From: Porites lobata
Lineage: Eukaryota > Cnidaria > Anthozoa > Scleractinia > Poritidae
NCBI GenBank assembly: GCA_942486035.1
Contig: CALNXK010000003.1
Coordinates: 3,434,501 to 3,498,500 of the forward strand
Length of the DNA: 64,000 bases
Direction: 5' to 3'
A program made the position numbers and the translations under genes. Positions 12,231-23,024 of this stretch are shown piece after piece; position 1 is the stretch's first letter, and each line of letters opens with the position of its first letter. The notes beneath the pieces are model-generated. The model did no database searches and had not been told where the DNA came from. It saw only the letters and a program-made list of their open reading frames with translations.

Positions 12231-12564
12231 TACCGTAAAATTCCGAAAATAAGCCCCGGGGCTTATATTTTTCAAAGGCCCTTTTTGAGGGCTTATTTTT
12301 GGAGGGGCTTATATTCGGGATGGCTTATCTACGGAGGGAAATTTGCGTTTCAAAATCGATTGGGCTAGCCTTATAGTTGGAAGTAAATTTATCGTTTTTG
12401 CTTTCTTTTACTTTGTATTTGAGGGTAATTTTCTAAGTACAAGCCCCCGGGGGCTTATATTTGGAGGGGCGATTTAACGGAAGGCTTTATGCGTTATCGG
12501 TTTGGGGGGCTTATATTTGGAGGGACTTATACATTGACGAGCTTTTTTTAGGAATTCTACGGTA
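12231..12564. mobile_element. 334-bp MITE with TACCGTAxAATTCC ends
   Basis: The left end TACCGTAAAATTCC is inverted at the right as GGAATTCTACGGTA. Inside, GGGGCTTATATTTGGAGGG-like motifs occur several times in direct orientation. No coding capacity. The TA ends would fit Tc1/mariner insertion, but the duplication is not certain. Confidence 0.65.
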
Positions 12565-13380
12565 TAACGAAGTTTTGAAGAGCTGCCTCGTAACACCACT
12601 ACTACTATGATTCTAATTAAGAGGAGGGTTGGGAAATGACCTTAATGCCAGAGGTCCGTAGACTAAGATTGCATGCTTACCTTAGAGTTTGTTCTACAGA
12701 ATTGCAGCTGCAGCCTTGTACTCAATTCTTCAACAGCTCCAAGTACGGCTTCTTTCGGCAGTTTATGGAACTGATAACGGTCCTGATACCGTTAAATAAA
12801 ATCACCCAGTCCGAGAGCATGTGAAAAAACAAAATGACCAGTATTTAGATTTAACAGGGAAAGACCGTGTCTAAGGGTATCACTATCTTAAGCTATAGAT
12901 TGTCTTTATTCACTCTATACCGGAGAGCTTTTGTGCAGGCACAAAAAGAAAGCATACAGGATAGGGCTTCTGTTCACGCAAAGAAGGGTGAGTTCGGCCC
13001 GAAAAAGCAAAGCTGCGACGCGCCGATCTCCTAAACAGGAGACAGTCACATACCGGATAGGTGTTCATACTTTACCGGATAGTTTTTTGTGTCTGCATGA
13101 AAAGATATTCATTATAGGGTGAACTTAGCCTTAATTATTGTTGTTGTTCTCGTTGTGGCCGTTTGCTATTTCACCCTTCTCTACCCCTCTAAATTGGATT
13201 GCGTGACTCACAAACGGCTGCCCGCAATTCAAGGTGTGAACACTGGCATTTTTGTGTCATTCTGTGTCATTCTGCAATCAGAAGTAATATCCGGTAATAT
13301 TTTAGATACTACATTCTAAGCAATGTTTAACAAATGACTGAGCGGTCGAAAAAGACGCAGTCCTAATGAAAGCTCCGAAA
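12565..13380. other. gene-free stretch
   Basis: No convincing coding frame. Two ACCGGATAG-like strings occur at about 13051-13080, with no further repeat structure recognised. Confidence 0.3.
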
Positions 13381-14092
13381 GTAGCCTCCCACGCAGTCGT
13401 TCTTAGGGGTTCGTCACGCGTTCCTGCCCCACGGACGTCTGCTGAACCGAAAGATAAATTCCTTTCCCATTGTTCGCAATATCAACTGGAGATCACATGC
13501 AGATTATCGGAGATCCAATTGGCGCTGTTGAAGTCAAAGTGTTCAAGCCAAACACATAGGTACAAGCTCTGTAGAGAGAGATACGTGACCAAAGATTTTT
13601 GCTGCGGACGAGAATCTAGGAGATAAGCGTTGGGTTTTTGTAGATTCCTCTCTGCAAAGGCTGGATTAGATGTTTGCTCGTAAAGTTGTTCTTTGGGTGA
13701 TGCAACGGCGGGATTGCCTTGTAAGACTGAATAAAAGACAGAATTACTTTTCACACGTAATTGTTTTGTAGTAAAGCCGACTTCCGTTCAGCAAATTTAA
13801 CCTTCGAGGTGATTTTTCTCAATGAGATTGTGAGGGTTACCACCAGTACGAACACTTGTGAGTTAACTGAGTAGTATGTTCTAAAACTGTAAGGTCTTCA
13901 CCTTTCATGAGACCTTTCTGTTCTTTTCTGTAGCCATAAAGTCAAGCGCGAAATTCTCAAGGTCCAAAGTGCACTTCCCAGAGCTGGAAGTCTGCTGTGA
14001 TTGGTCTACGTTTTTTTCCTGCTCAAGTCAGCAGACGTTCGTGGGGCAGAAACGCGTGACGAACCCCTAAGAAGGTCTGAGTGGGAGGCTAC
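13381..14092. mobile_element. 712-bp non-autonomous DNA transposon with ~65-bp inverted ends
   Basis: The left 65 bases start GTAGCCTCCCACGCAGTCG. They are matched, inverted with few mismatches, by the right end finishing GTGGGAGGCTAC. CCGAAAGT-like sequence lies at both edges and may be an 8-bp duplication, but its register is ambiguous. The interior carries only accidental frames. Confidence 0.75.
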
Positions 14093-16984
14093 CCCGAAAG
14101 TTGATCAAAGAATTGTATTCGTCCTGTGAATACGTTGACAGTTGGAGCTGAGTACAATTACACGTTACAAGACAAAGCTCAAACGACTCGATAATCGGGC
14201 TAAAATGGCCTTTGGACTCGTCTTTTACAGCAGTTTTTTAAGGTAAGAACATTTCAGGACGGTTTCCTATCTGCTTATTTTAATTTACTGTGGGTTTAGA
14301 CAAGTGAAGGGACTACAATCCGACCATAAAAACAAAAAAATCTCCGCGCCGGATGCAAGTCAGCCCTCCAGCCAGGAATGACGGGTCGCCGATCAGTAAC
14401 ATTTGAAGACCTCTGATATCTTTTCTCTTCCAAGGAATAAAGTGCAAAGGATTTTCTTTATTTTAAAGGGAAGATTGACCTATCGATTGGAATCAACTAC
14501 AGCTCTGTCAATTTTAAATGGACCCGAGTCAGAAAATGCAGATCATACAAGATAAGTCTAAACCAACGCGTGTCGCTATGATATGGCTAAGACTGAAGGT
14601 GAATAGAACTAGGCTGTGTACGGCGGCCCACTTCGCGCGCCCGGTCCGTTCTATGTTGAGCCCATATTACTTTCAAGCCCCTGCTTCGCAGGCTACGCAT
14701 GAAGTTTGTTGCAACCATTGCTTCCCACACACACGTTCTTTGGGCTTCGTCGCGAGGGGACGGAACGCTTGACCAAGCCCAAAACGGCCGTTTTTTCAAC
14801 ACTGGCTCAACACTGGCCACGTGTTGTCTAGTTGGTGTTTTCATCGAATAATATACCGTGGTTACGAGAGGCTTTTTCTCGCCTCCTACGGGAATCTTCG
14901 GTGTCGGCCGAAGGCCGAAGTCACGAGCAGCGAAACCGAAACTGTGCAAGAAAAGTCTCTAGCACCAAGGTACTTAAAATACTGCAGGAGTAATTAAAGT
15001 GGTATGAAGAGTGTTATAAACATTCTTTTGTTTAGTGTTTATTTCTTGTGAACAGCTTCTGATCAATGCTAATACAGAAATTAGAAATAAAAAAGAATAA
15101 ATTATTTAGAAAAAGAAGCTTTATTCCAAGTCCTTTTAATCAAGAAATAAAACAGGCACAATGGTAGCCTGTCTAGCAGTCGCAAAAAGGGGAGGGGGAG
15201 GGAGAGAGGCGCGAAAGCAATTCCTCAGTCCACCAATTCCCCTCCTTTTTCCCCTACCCCTTTAGACATGATGGACGCGAACTGCCGCTATTACGAGCAT
15301 ATCCATGCTAAAATGATATAAACTTATAAAGAAAGTAACCGAAATCAAACAGCACATTACATTATTGACTCGTCGCATCATCAATGTACTTAACGTCCCT
15401 CAACTGATTTCCCTAAAGGATCATTGGGTTCGGAGAGGGTTACGGCCTAACGACTCCTAAAACGAAAAGAAGGACTTTCCTAGGGAAGTCTAACCACAAG
15501 TTTAAAAAGTGTAAGTTGACTTTACTTAAGCAATAACCTTCAAACTTTTGATTAACATTTTTTCGTCACCGATGTCTACTTTTCGGCCACTTTTTCCCAT
15601 AAATAAAATAACGAATAAACCATAACAAAAGACATAATTGCAACTCGCAGATATCTTAAAGGTAGCCTGTCGGTTCCAGCAGCAGCTAAACACCAGGAAC
15701 AGTTCTTTATACTTCAAAACGAAGCCTAGTTAGGCATTTAAGCCTTCTGACAAAAGTCAATTGTAAATCAAAGTTCTTACCCTAAATATGCCATTTATAC
15801 AGCGCTTAATAAGAATTGATTGGAGATGTGTCCCGGAATAAACCCGGGGTTTGTCAAGGTCTCGTTGTACTCTTTATCGCAAGGGACACATGGGGTGCCT
15901 AAAACCCGATAAGTGTCCTTTTTATAAGGATTCAAAAACTAATCATACAATCGAGTTGGCGAGCGAAGCGAGCCACGAGGGACGAGGGGATTTCCTTCTC
16001 CCGGCAACTGTTAAAGCTTTTCATTATCCGTATTCCACAACCATTAGCAGATGAAATTCGTTAAGTCGAAGCGCGAGAATAGCATATTAAAGGAACGGAA
16101 TGAAGGGGGAGAAGAAAAAGTTGTCCCTCCACCCATCTTTAAAGGTAATTTTCACTTGTCAATGAAGTATCCACATGCTGTGCATAGAGAAACAGTGAAA
16201 TATTTCAGTTTAATAATTATTGCATGCCAACTAAACATTTTTATATGGTTAGCCTGCGAAGTAGAACGGTAACTTCGTCTATGGCGAGGGCCATGAAATG
16301 GCTGGCCTCGTGTCAGTTCTAAAAGATTTACACTTAACTAGCTTTCATATCAAGGCATTTTTACGATAAGAAGGACGCTGAAAACTTTGCGTGACCAAGA
16401 GCTCTGCGTGGCGGCGCACTCGTTTGCTGAGGAGGTAAACACAGAGTCGAATTAGGTTGGAGAAAATTTGGCCACCAAAGGTGACGAACTTTATTTTCAA
16501 GATCTGCCAATATATAATAAACTAATATCTCTTCTGCAAAGGTGGGGGAAAAAACCGCCACCCACTAAGACAAGAAAGAGAAACAAACTAGGAATTAATT
16601 CGCAGGCAGGCGGAAGGAGAGGTGGTGGAAAATGCTGAAATCAGTAGTTCAAACAAGGGATGTGAACAGCGTGATGGTGAGCGATCAAAAGGGGCGAGCG
16701 CATGGAAAAGCGCCCTTAAGAACAATATCGTCCGGAACGCGCTAAATACTGATTGGCTGGAAATAAGATAGGCTTGGAGCCTGCCGCCTAGTTTTAGCCT
16801 GCAAACCATTATGTAAACAATGCCTTGCCATAAAATCCCATTATGATGCCAACATAACGGTGTCTTGTCTATTTATATTTGAACTTAGTCAGTCAATTTT
16901 TCATTGCTACATTTCGCGTCAAACATATGTTATATTTTGCGTTAAAAAGTCTGTTACATTTCCGCGCGTGAAGCATTTGTTATA
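14093..16984. other. gene-free stretch with degenerate repeats
   Basis: About 2.9 kb with no gene recognised. The part around 14.6-14.96 kb is GC-richer and looks like a diverged repeat (a CTGCTTCGCAGGCTAC palindrome, and a GAAACCGAAACTG stretch near its right end), but I could not define its ends. Another palindromic string, GCGAGCGAAGCGAGCC, lies at about 15960. Confidence 0.4.
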
Positions 16985-17370
16985 GCAGTTTTGCCTTAAA
17001 AGATGTTACAATTCGGGTTACTGTACGTTGTTGCATTTCGCGTTTATATTACATTCTGCGTCAATTTAACATTTAACGTCGTAACAAACCTTTCTTTCGC
17101 CAGCGATGGAGAACTTACAGCCGCAAGAGGGTTAATTAAGCTGTACACAGACGTTTTCCTTATTTTTTTCGACAAATTTAACAAGCACGGAGAGCGGTCT
17201 ATTTTCACACTTCCCCACCCCGACTAATTACTTTAGAGGTAGGTAAATTTCCCGGGGATCTGTGAACAGGCTAAAAGGAAGACTGAAGATATATATTTAT
17301 AATACATGAAATTTACTCCTTTTATTGCGAACCGCCTTAGTCGGGGTGTTTCAATTCTTTGCTAGCTTGT
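16985..17370. repeat. direct repeat, left copy
   Basis: This segment and 23025-23455 share an ordered series of motifs in the same orientation: GTTACATTTCG-like, GTTATATTTTGCG-like, ACAGACGTTTTC/ACAGAGACGTTTTC, GAGCGGTCTATTTTC/GAAGCGGTCTATTTTC, CACCCCGAC, and finally TCGGGGTGTTTCAATxCTTTGCTA. Identity looks roughly 70-75% by eye with indels. The two copies bracket the minisatellite/transposon block. Confidence 0.7.
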
Positions 17371-17394
17371 GGCTTACACTCGGCCACAGGTGGT

Positions 17395-17452
17395 ATGCTT
17401 GCTACACTTGCTACATGTGCTACATTCACTACAATTGCTACATGTGCAACGC
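17395..17452 (+). repeat. 9-bp minisatellite, left remnant
   Basis: Six to seven units of the GCTACACTT/GCTACATGT type run up to the left edge of an inserted transposon. The last bases, GTGCAACGC (17444-17452), are repeated immediately after the transposon. The array therefore continues at 19261 and was once uninterrupted. Confidence 0.9.
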
Positions 17453-17768
17453 TAGACTGCAAAACAGTCCGTATTTTTGCGGATTTTTGCGTATTCAATC
17501 AAGTACGCACGAGCAGTCAAACAAAAGGTCTGGAACGAGGCTGAAAACAGAGAGCGAGACTGGGGAGAGACGCTAAAAATACGGACTGTCCGTTTTGCAT
17601 ACGTTATATTCGTTCGAATTACCCGCTTCTCCCAGCCACGGGCAATTCCCATTGGCTAAATTTCGATGCAAGCTGTCACCAAGCTGTCAAGTAATGTTTC
17701 CAACAAGTCATCCGCGATGTATTGCCTACCGTGATGAATTGCTAAAGCTTTCCCTGTAAAATATTAAA

Positions 17769-17990
17769 ATGACGGATGTTGATGCCTGGATTTGCTCGCA
17801 AGAATTGGGATTTGTTTTAAAATCGGAACAGAGGGAAGCTTTGGAGTTGCTGCTCAGGGAAAGGATGTTTTGTGTGTTCTACCAACAAGATTTGACAAAA
17901 GCCTTATTTATCAGATGTTTGTTCATGCCAATCATTCTTCAAGTTCCGTGCAACGGCCGACCGTCATTGTTATCTCGCCTGGCTGAAAAA
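17769..17990 (+). pseudogene. RecQ-like DNA helicase N-terminal fragment inside the transposon
   Basis: The frame opens at an ATG at 17769 and reads ELGFVLKSEQREALELLL. A one-base frameshift follows, and the next frame continues KDVLCVLPTRFDKSLIYQMF and TVIVISPG, then a stop. This matches the Q-motif, motif I and motif Ia order of RecQ-family helicases, where motif I is normally PTGxGKS. Here both glycines are changed (R and D), so the ATP-binding loop is damaged as well as the frame. Only about 75 residues remain, and the helicase core beyond motif Ia is missing. It lies wholly within the 17453-19260 transposon and is best read as cargo or an accessory gene of a once larger element. Confidence 0.7.
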
Positions 17991-18426
17991 GGGGGATCGG
18001 TAGGAAACACACGACTTTTACCTCATGCAAAAATGCTGCTTGTTCCAATGAATCAATTTCTCTGTCGAGTAGATTATGCTTTGGAGGAAAACATTTTGAC
18101 TGAGCAAATGTAACGTTTGGCCGCTTATTAAATATATTTCATACTGAGAGGTCGTGACACGCATATTGATTTTCTCTGGTCGGCATGATTTGCCCTCTGA
18201 TGCAAGAGCATTTTGGCTAGGCCCCTTTAGAAAAGTAAAGTTCTTCATTGCGGCTGATTACGGGATTTAGGTTGGTTTATTTCTCCAAAGTGCCTCCTGG
18301 ATTTGAATAATTTTAAGCAATTTTCTTTGTGTCCTTGAATGTGACTTTTTCCTGCAATGTTTTGTCACGCTAAGGCACAGCTCGCTAGCTTTTTTAGCAG
18401 GATTTTAAATTCTCACAGATAGTGAT

Positions 18427-18865
18427 TTACAGAGCTAAATCACCAAGACGTGGATTGGAATGAGGAGATTTACTCATTCTTTTCAATCGTAATAATTGTT
18501 CATTGTCAGTTGGCGTGTTCAGTTCTTCTCTAATTTGCGAAAGCATCGCCGTGCAGTTTACCGGGGCAGTTTCTAACCTTTGTTCCGCTCGGAGAGCAAA
18601 ATCTTGTGGAGAAAGATTCTTCTTCCTCGAGGACAACGAAAAGTTCGTTTTTCAGTAGGTCGGCCCACTTTGGTAACGTTTCTCGTTTTCTGGTAGGTGC
18701 ATCAAGCACATTTTCCGAGCTTATCCATCCACTCGTAACATTGTCAAACTGTGTTTTGAAACAATAGTCGCACATTCTACAATTTATTCTAAGCGCTCGG
18801 CTCTTTCGGCTTTCTCCCTCTTCGAGGAGCAGGCACAGGCTTTGTTGTCGTACTGCCACCTCCAC
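18427..18865 (-). pseudogene. unrecognised frame in the transposon, frameshifted
   Basis: Two overlapping minus-strand frames join naturally around 18620. The upstream part has CRMCDYCFKTQFDN and LPKWADLLKNELFVV. The downstream part has SPQDFALRAEQRLETAP, SQIREELNTPTDNEQ and ends in GDLAL. Together they give about 140 residues of protein-like composition with a CxxC pair. I do not recognise the family. It is opposite in direction to the helicase fragment, and the frameshift suggests it is also dead. Confidence 0.4.
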
Positions 18866-19260
18866 TCATTTTTGATCCTCCACTATATATACCACATTTC
18901 ACTATCTACAGTACATTTCACAGAGAAGTAACGCTGAAAACTGCTTTAGAATTACTGGATTACAGCGTCAAGATTCGAAGCCAAGTGCAGACAATAACAC
19001 GCGCTATTCTTACCGAGTGTACCAAATTCACTAAGAGGGCGGAAGTTGTGAACAGATTTTTGACAGCTCGACGACATTTTTGAACCCCCTGGTCGGAACG
19101 AACTCACTGCATGGAAAACGGACAGTCGGTTTTTTGCTCTCGCCTCACACGCCCTACGGGCGTGTGAGGCTCGCGCGCTGCTCGCGCGCAAGACTCTTAC
19201 GCCACACTTTACCGATTTCTTTACTGATTTTGAGAAAAAAACCGACTGTTTTGCAGTCTA

Positions 19261-20690
19261 GTGCAACGCATGCTACATGTGCTACTCTTGCTACGCTTGT
19301 TACGCATGCTAAGCTTGCTACAGTTGCTACGCTTGCTTCAGTTGCTTCGCTTGCTGCGCTTGCTACACTTCCTACATGTGGTACACTTGCTATACGCTTG
19401 CTACACTTGCTACATGTGCTACACCTCCTACGATTGCTACATGTGCAAAGCATGTTACATGTACTACACTTGCTACGCTTGTTTGCATGCTACGCTTGCT
19501 CCAGTTGCTACGCTTGCTTCAGTTGCTTCGCTTGCTACGCTTGCTACACTTGCTACATGTGGTACACTTGCTACGCTTACTACACTTGCTACATGTGCTA
19601 CACTAACTATACTTGCTATACGCTTACTACACTTGCTAAATGTGCTACACTTGCTACGCTTACTACACCTGCTACGCTTGCAACGCTTGCTTCGCTTCCT
19701 ACACTTCCTACGCTTGCTTCGCTTGCTACACTTGCTGCGATGCTACACTTGCCACTTGTGCTACAGTTGCTACGCTTGCTACACTTGTTACATGTGCTTC
19801 ACTTTCTAAGCTTGCTACATCTGCTACCCTTGCTACGCTTAATACACTTGCTACGTGTGGTACGCTTGCTACCCTTGCTACGCTTACTACACCTGCTACG
19901 CTTACAACGCTTGCTTCGCTTGCTAGGCTGCTACACTTGCTACATGCGCTACAGTTGCTGCGCTTGCTACGCTTGCTACACTTGCTACTCTCACTACACC
20001 TGTACGCTGCTACACTTGCTACGCTTGCTACATGTGCTACAGTTGCTACGCCTGCTGCGCTTGCTTCATGTGCTACATGTGCTACATACAGTTGCTACGC
20101 TTGCTACATGTACTACACTTGCTACGCTTGCTACGCTTGCTACTGTTGCTACAATTGCTGCACTTCCTACACTTGCTTTACTTGCTACGCTTGCTACACT
20201 TGCTACAGTTGCTACAGTTGCTACGCTTGCTACAGTTGCTACAGTTGCTACACTAGCTACAGTTGCCACGCTTGGTACACTCGCTACGCTTGCTACTGTC
20301 GCTACACTTGCTACACTTGCTACATGTGCTACGCTTGCTACGCTTGCTACGCTTGCTTCATGTGCTACACTTGCTACACTTGCTACACTTGCTACAGTTG
20401 CTACGCTTGCTACATTTACTATGCTTGCTACACTTGCTTCGCTTGCTACGCTTGCTACAGTTGCTACAGTTGCCACGCTTGCTACATTGCTACGTTTGCT
20501 ACACTTGCTATACGCTTGCTACACTTGCTACATGTGCTAAACTTGCTACGTGCTATATTTACTACGCTTGCTACATCTGCTACGCTTGCTACGTGTTACA
20601 TAAATTGATACGCTTGCTATATCTGCTACACTTGCTTGCACGCTTCCTACACTTGCGCTGTTCTACACTTGCTACATGTTATACACCACA
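19261..20690 (+). repeat. ~1.4-kb minisatellite of 9-bp units (GCTACxCTT)
   Basis: Roughly 155 units, mostly GCTACACTT, GCTACGCTT, GCTACAGTT and GCTACATGT, decay towards 20690. Because the unit is a multiple of three and contains no stop codon in any plus-strand frame, all three frames stay open for hundreds of codons and read tripeptide repeats (ATL, CYT or LLR/LLH types). These are composition artefacts, not genes. A few units are one base short or long, which shifts register. Confidence 0.92.
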
Positions 20691-21046
20691 CAGATTATAT
20701 TGCTTTTTACACCACACAAGTCATATCATCACACCTGTTACACTCCTCATTCCATTCTTAATACAACGCCTATCTTTTTCCTTTGCAAAATTTATTTCCA
20801 TTTATTTCTCTTTTTATTGTCCTTATATCCGCACTTTTTCAAATAAAATGACACTGAAGAAAAATTAATGAACTTAGCATATAACTCGACTGGTTAATTA
20901 TAACTAAAAGCGATATAGTATATATCAACTTTTAGCGGTTTTGCTTAAATTAAAAAAAATATATCACATATTGAATCACCCCTCACAGAGTGGCTTCAGT
21001 GAGGTACTCTTTGACCCGGGTCCTATGAAATGAAAGGCTTCGTGTC
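20691..21046. other. gene-free stretch
   Basis: AT-rich sequence after the minisatellite. No gene or bounded repeat recognised. Confidence 0.3.
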
Positions 21047-21222
21047 AATAGGCCATTTCCGAGTTCCCCCGCGACTCTGTTTTAAAACGAGGGTAGGTGC
21101 TCAGCCTTTGATATGGAAATCATTTTTCATTCTCATGCAAATAAAGCTCATTTTACAAGAAAGGTTGTGCACCTAGACTCATTTTGAAAGTGAGGGTTTT
21201 TGGAACTCAGAAGTGGCCTATT
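21047..21222. mobile_element. ~176-bp MITE (ATAGGCCA ends)
   Basis: The left end ATAGGCCATTTCCGAGTTCC is inverted at the right as GGAACTCAGAAGTGGCCTAT. The interior has paired CTCATTTT/AAATGAG-like motifs. A related, more diverged copy is at 49181-49341. Confidence 0.7.
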
Positions 21223-21590
21223 CTTAAAGGCTAACCCCCGTAACTGAAGGTTCGCGTTAAGGTATCAGCCACCCTTAAAATTGCCATTTTTCCGTATTTG
21301 AGATTTCAACGTTTTCAAATAGATATGCTTGAGAGCTTTCTTTAAAAAAAAAATCAGAAGAAAATATTATTTCTGTCGAAAGATTTTGGGGGGTAAAAGA
21401 TTTTTTCTTGTGAACTATCTTAATATGATAGTTGACAAGATCTGTCATACCCGTGTCCATCAATTAGCTTGCCTGTGAGCTAGTAACGTGATACCGAGTG
21501 CGTGCTTCGACACAACACGTGCGAATTGTCTTCGCGTTGTTTATAGCCTTTAGTATTCTCCGTGGATATTTAGCGTTTGCTTCGATGAAA

Positions 21591-22396
21591 ATGCCGCCAA
21601 AAAGAAAAAAAGAAAAGGTCGCGACCGTTTTCGTCATCGAAACCCGAGAGCGAAAAAGAAATCGAAGAGCGAGTTTGACAAAGAATGGGCCGCAAAATTG
21701 GCAAAGAGCGACAAAGGCTCATTTTATCAGCAAGAGAAGCGACTCGAGGAGTTGGATATTCAGAAAAGCGAAAACGCTGCAGTTGCTGAGAGTGCAAGCC
21801 GCTCCAAAATCCAGCGTGAAGAGCCAGATGAAGAAAGCCAATTAAGCTCATCGACCCCATCTGCTGATGGAACGTGGAAAACAATAAGCGGTCGAGCTAT
21901 CGTATCGAGCGAAAAGCTGCTTGAGAAACTGGACGAGTCTGTATCTTGTCGATTTTTCCAGGGAAGAGTCCAAGTCATGGAAAAAGTAGCGACTAAGCAT
22001 GGACTTGGTTCTACCTGGAGAATCCAGTGCGAGAATGAAAGCTGTCCGTCGCACAAGACAAATTCTGTTTTTAATTCTTCCGAGAAGAGCAGAGCGTTTG
22101 AAATATACCGGGCCTCAGTTTTTGGCCTTCGAGCAATCGGTGGTGGACATTCGGCGGCGTCAAAGTTTTTTAGTTTCCTTGGCCTGGCGCCGATCAACAA
22201 AAACGCCTGGGCGGATCATACAAAAAAGATCGAAGGAGAGGCAAAACTTTTGCTCGAGAAAGCATTAAACCGTGCTTCTCGTGGTGTAAAAGAGTGGAAG
22301 TTTTCCAACGGAGAATTAAACTGTTCACTTGAAGATGTTAATAGCAATAAAAAGTTTGTTCCTGTTACATGTTACCTGTCAAAGTCCTATTGTTAG
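21591..22396 (+). pseudogene. Mutator-like transposase fragment
   Basis: From about 21698 a frame of 232 residues carries TISGRAIVSSEKLLEKL, a Cys-containing segment (CENESCPSHKTN), then SRAFEIYRASVFGLRAIGGG and KFFSFLGLAPINKNAWADH. That is the pattern of the Mutator-like transposase domain found in many invertebrate proteins. The basic N-terminus (MPPKRKK at 21591, then GRDRFRHRNPRAKKKSK in the other frame) suggests one frameshift between the ATG and the long frame. The frame stops at 22396, before the catalytic acidic residues expected further on, so it is 3'-truncated or the next exon is elsewhere. I found no terminal inverted repeats around it. It may be the remnant of the element family that mobilised neighbours with 9-bp duplications. 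Confidence 0.65.
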
Positions 22397-23024
22397 AGAA
22401 AATTGATCCCTCTCTGATATCGATCAGAATAAACAGTTAGGTGTTATAATCTCATTCCAGGTAGGATGCCGCCAAAAATGTATTTTCTATGTTATCTCCG
22501 AACGCAAATTTTGCCGATCGACTCGTACGTTTTGAAGTCCAAGTCGGCAGCCTTTCAATCAATTTGGCTAAAATTTGGCCAGAGTGATGCCATATACCTC
22601 TTCTACAAAACCGTGTCTGCGAATTTTAATACTCCTTTTCATTTTAAAGCTAGAGCTTTTTTTCCACAGGGAGTGTTGACTTATTGCCTTCCCCAACTTC
22701 ATTTGCTAATAAAAGAAAAACAAACGCACTTGTCAAAAATCTGAGACACGGTTTTTTAGTGGAACGTGTTGAGAAGCGAATGCGGTGTTAATTGTTTTCT
22801 TCCGTTTATCTCCGGCGGGAGTGGAACATGATTTATAGAGACATGTACTTTTACACAAAGCGTTCCAATTTCGAAACACATTTGAGTAAATCGTTTTTGT
22901 TAGTCCAAATCCATAATCTGGAATTATTAAGCTTTTAAAAAATATATGGTTTATAGGGGTTTTTATAAAAACAACTAACGCTACAGCGATCCGCGCGCGG
23001 ACGGTCCTGAAGGGTGGCTGATAC
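22397..23024. other. gene-free stretch
   Basis: Contains a second ATGCCGCCAAAA string at about 22465, similar to the start of the transposase fragment, but the frame there has no recognisable domain. Possibly more of the same degraded element. Confidence 0.3.

Larger units (their letters stand above)
17453..19260. mobile_element. 1808-bp TIR transposon inserted in the minisatellite, 9-bp target duplication (Mutator-like by that criterion)
   Basis: The perfect 17-bp ends are TAGACTGCAAAACAGTC (17453-17469) and its inverse (19244-19260). Both sides carry GTGCAACGC. Each end is itself a ~150-bp palindrome-like module: an inner inverted copy of the terminus (GACTGTCCGTTTTGCAT) lies at about 17585-17601, and its counterpart at about 19110-19128. 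A 9-bp duplication and long complex ends are usual for Mutator-like elements. Inside are a decayed RecQ-like helicase ORF (plus) and an unrecognised frame (minus), but no transposase, so this is probably a deletion derivative. Superfamily is inferred, not shown by a transposase. Confidence 0.85.

Noticed and set aside
14587..14949. 120-residue minus-strand frame
   Set aside because: It overlaps a GC-richer degenerate repeat, has no recognisable domain, and a frame is also open on the other strand.
19080..20868. Very long plus-strand reading frames (up to 486 codons) and matching minus-strand frames
   Set aside because: They are produced by a stop-free 9-bp minisatellite; the translations are only tripeptide repeats and change frame with unit-length slips.
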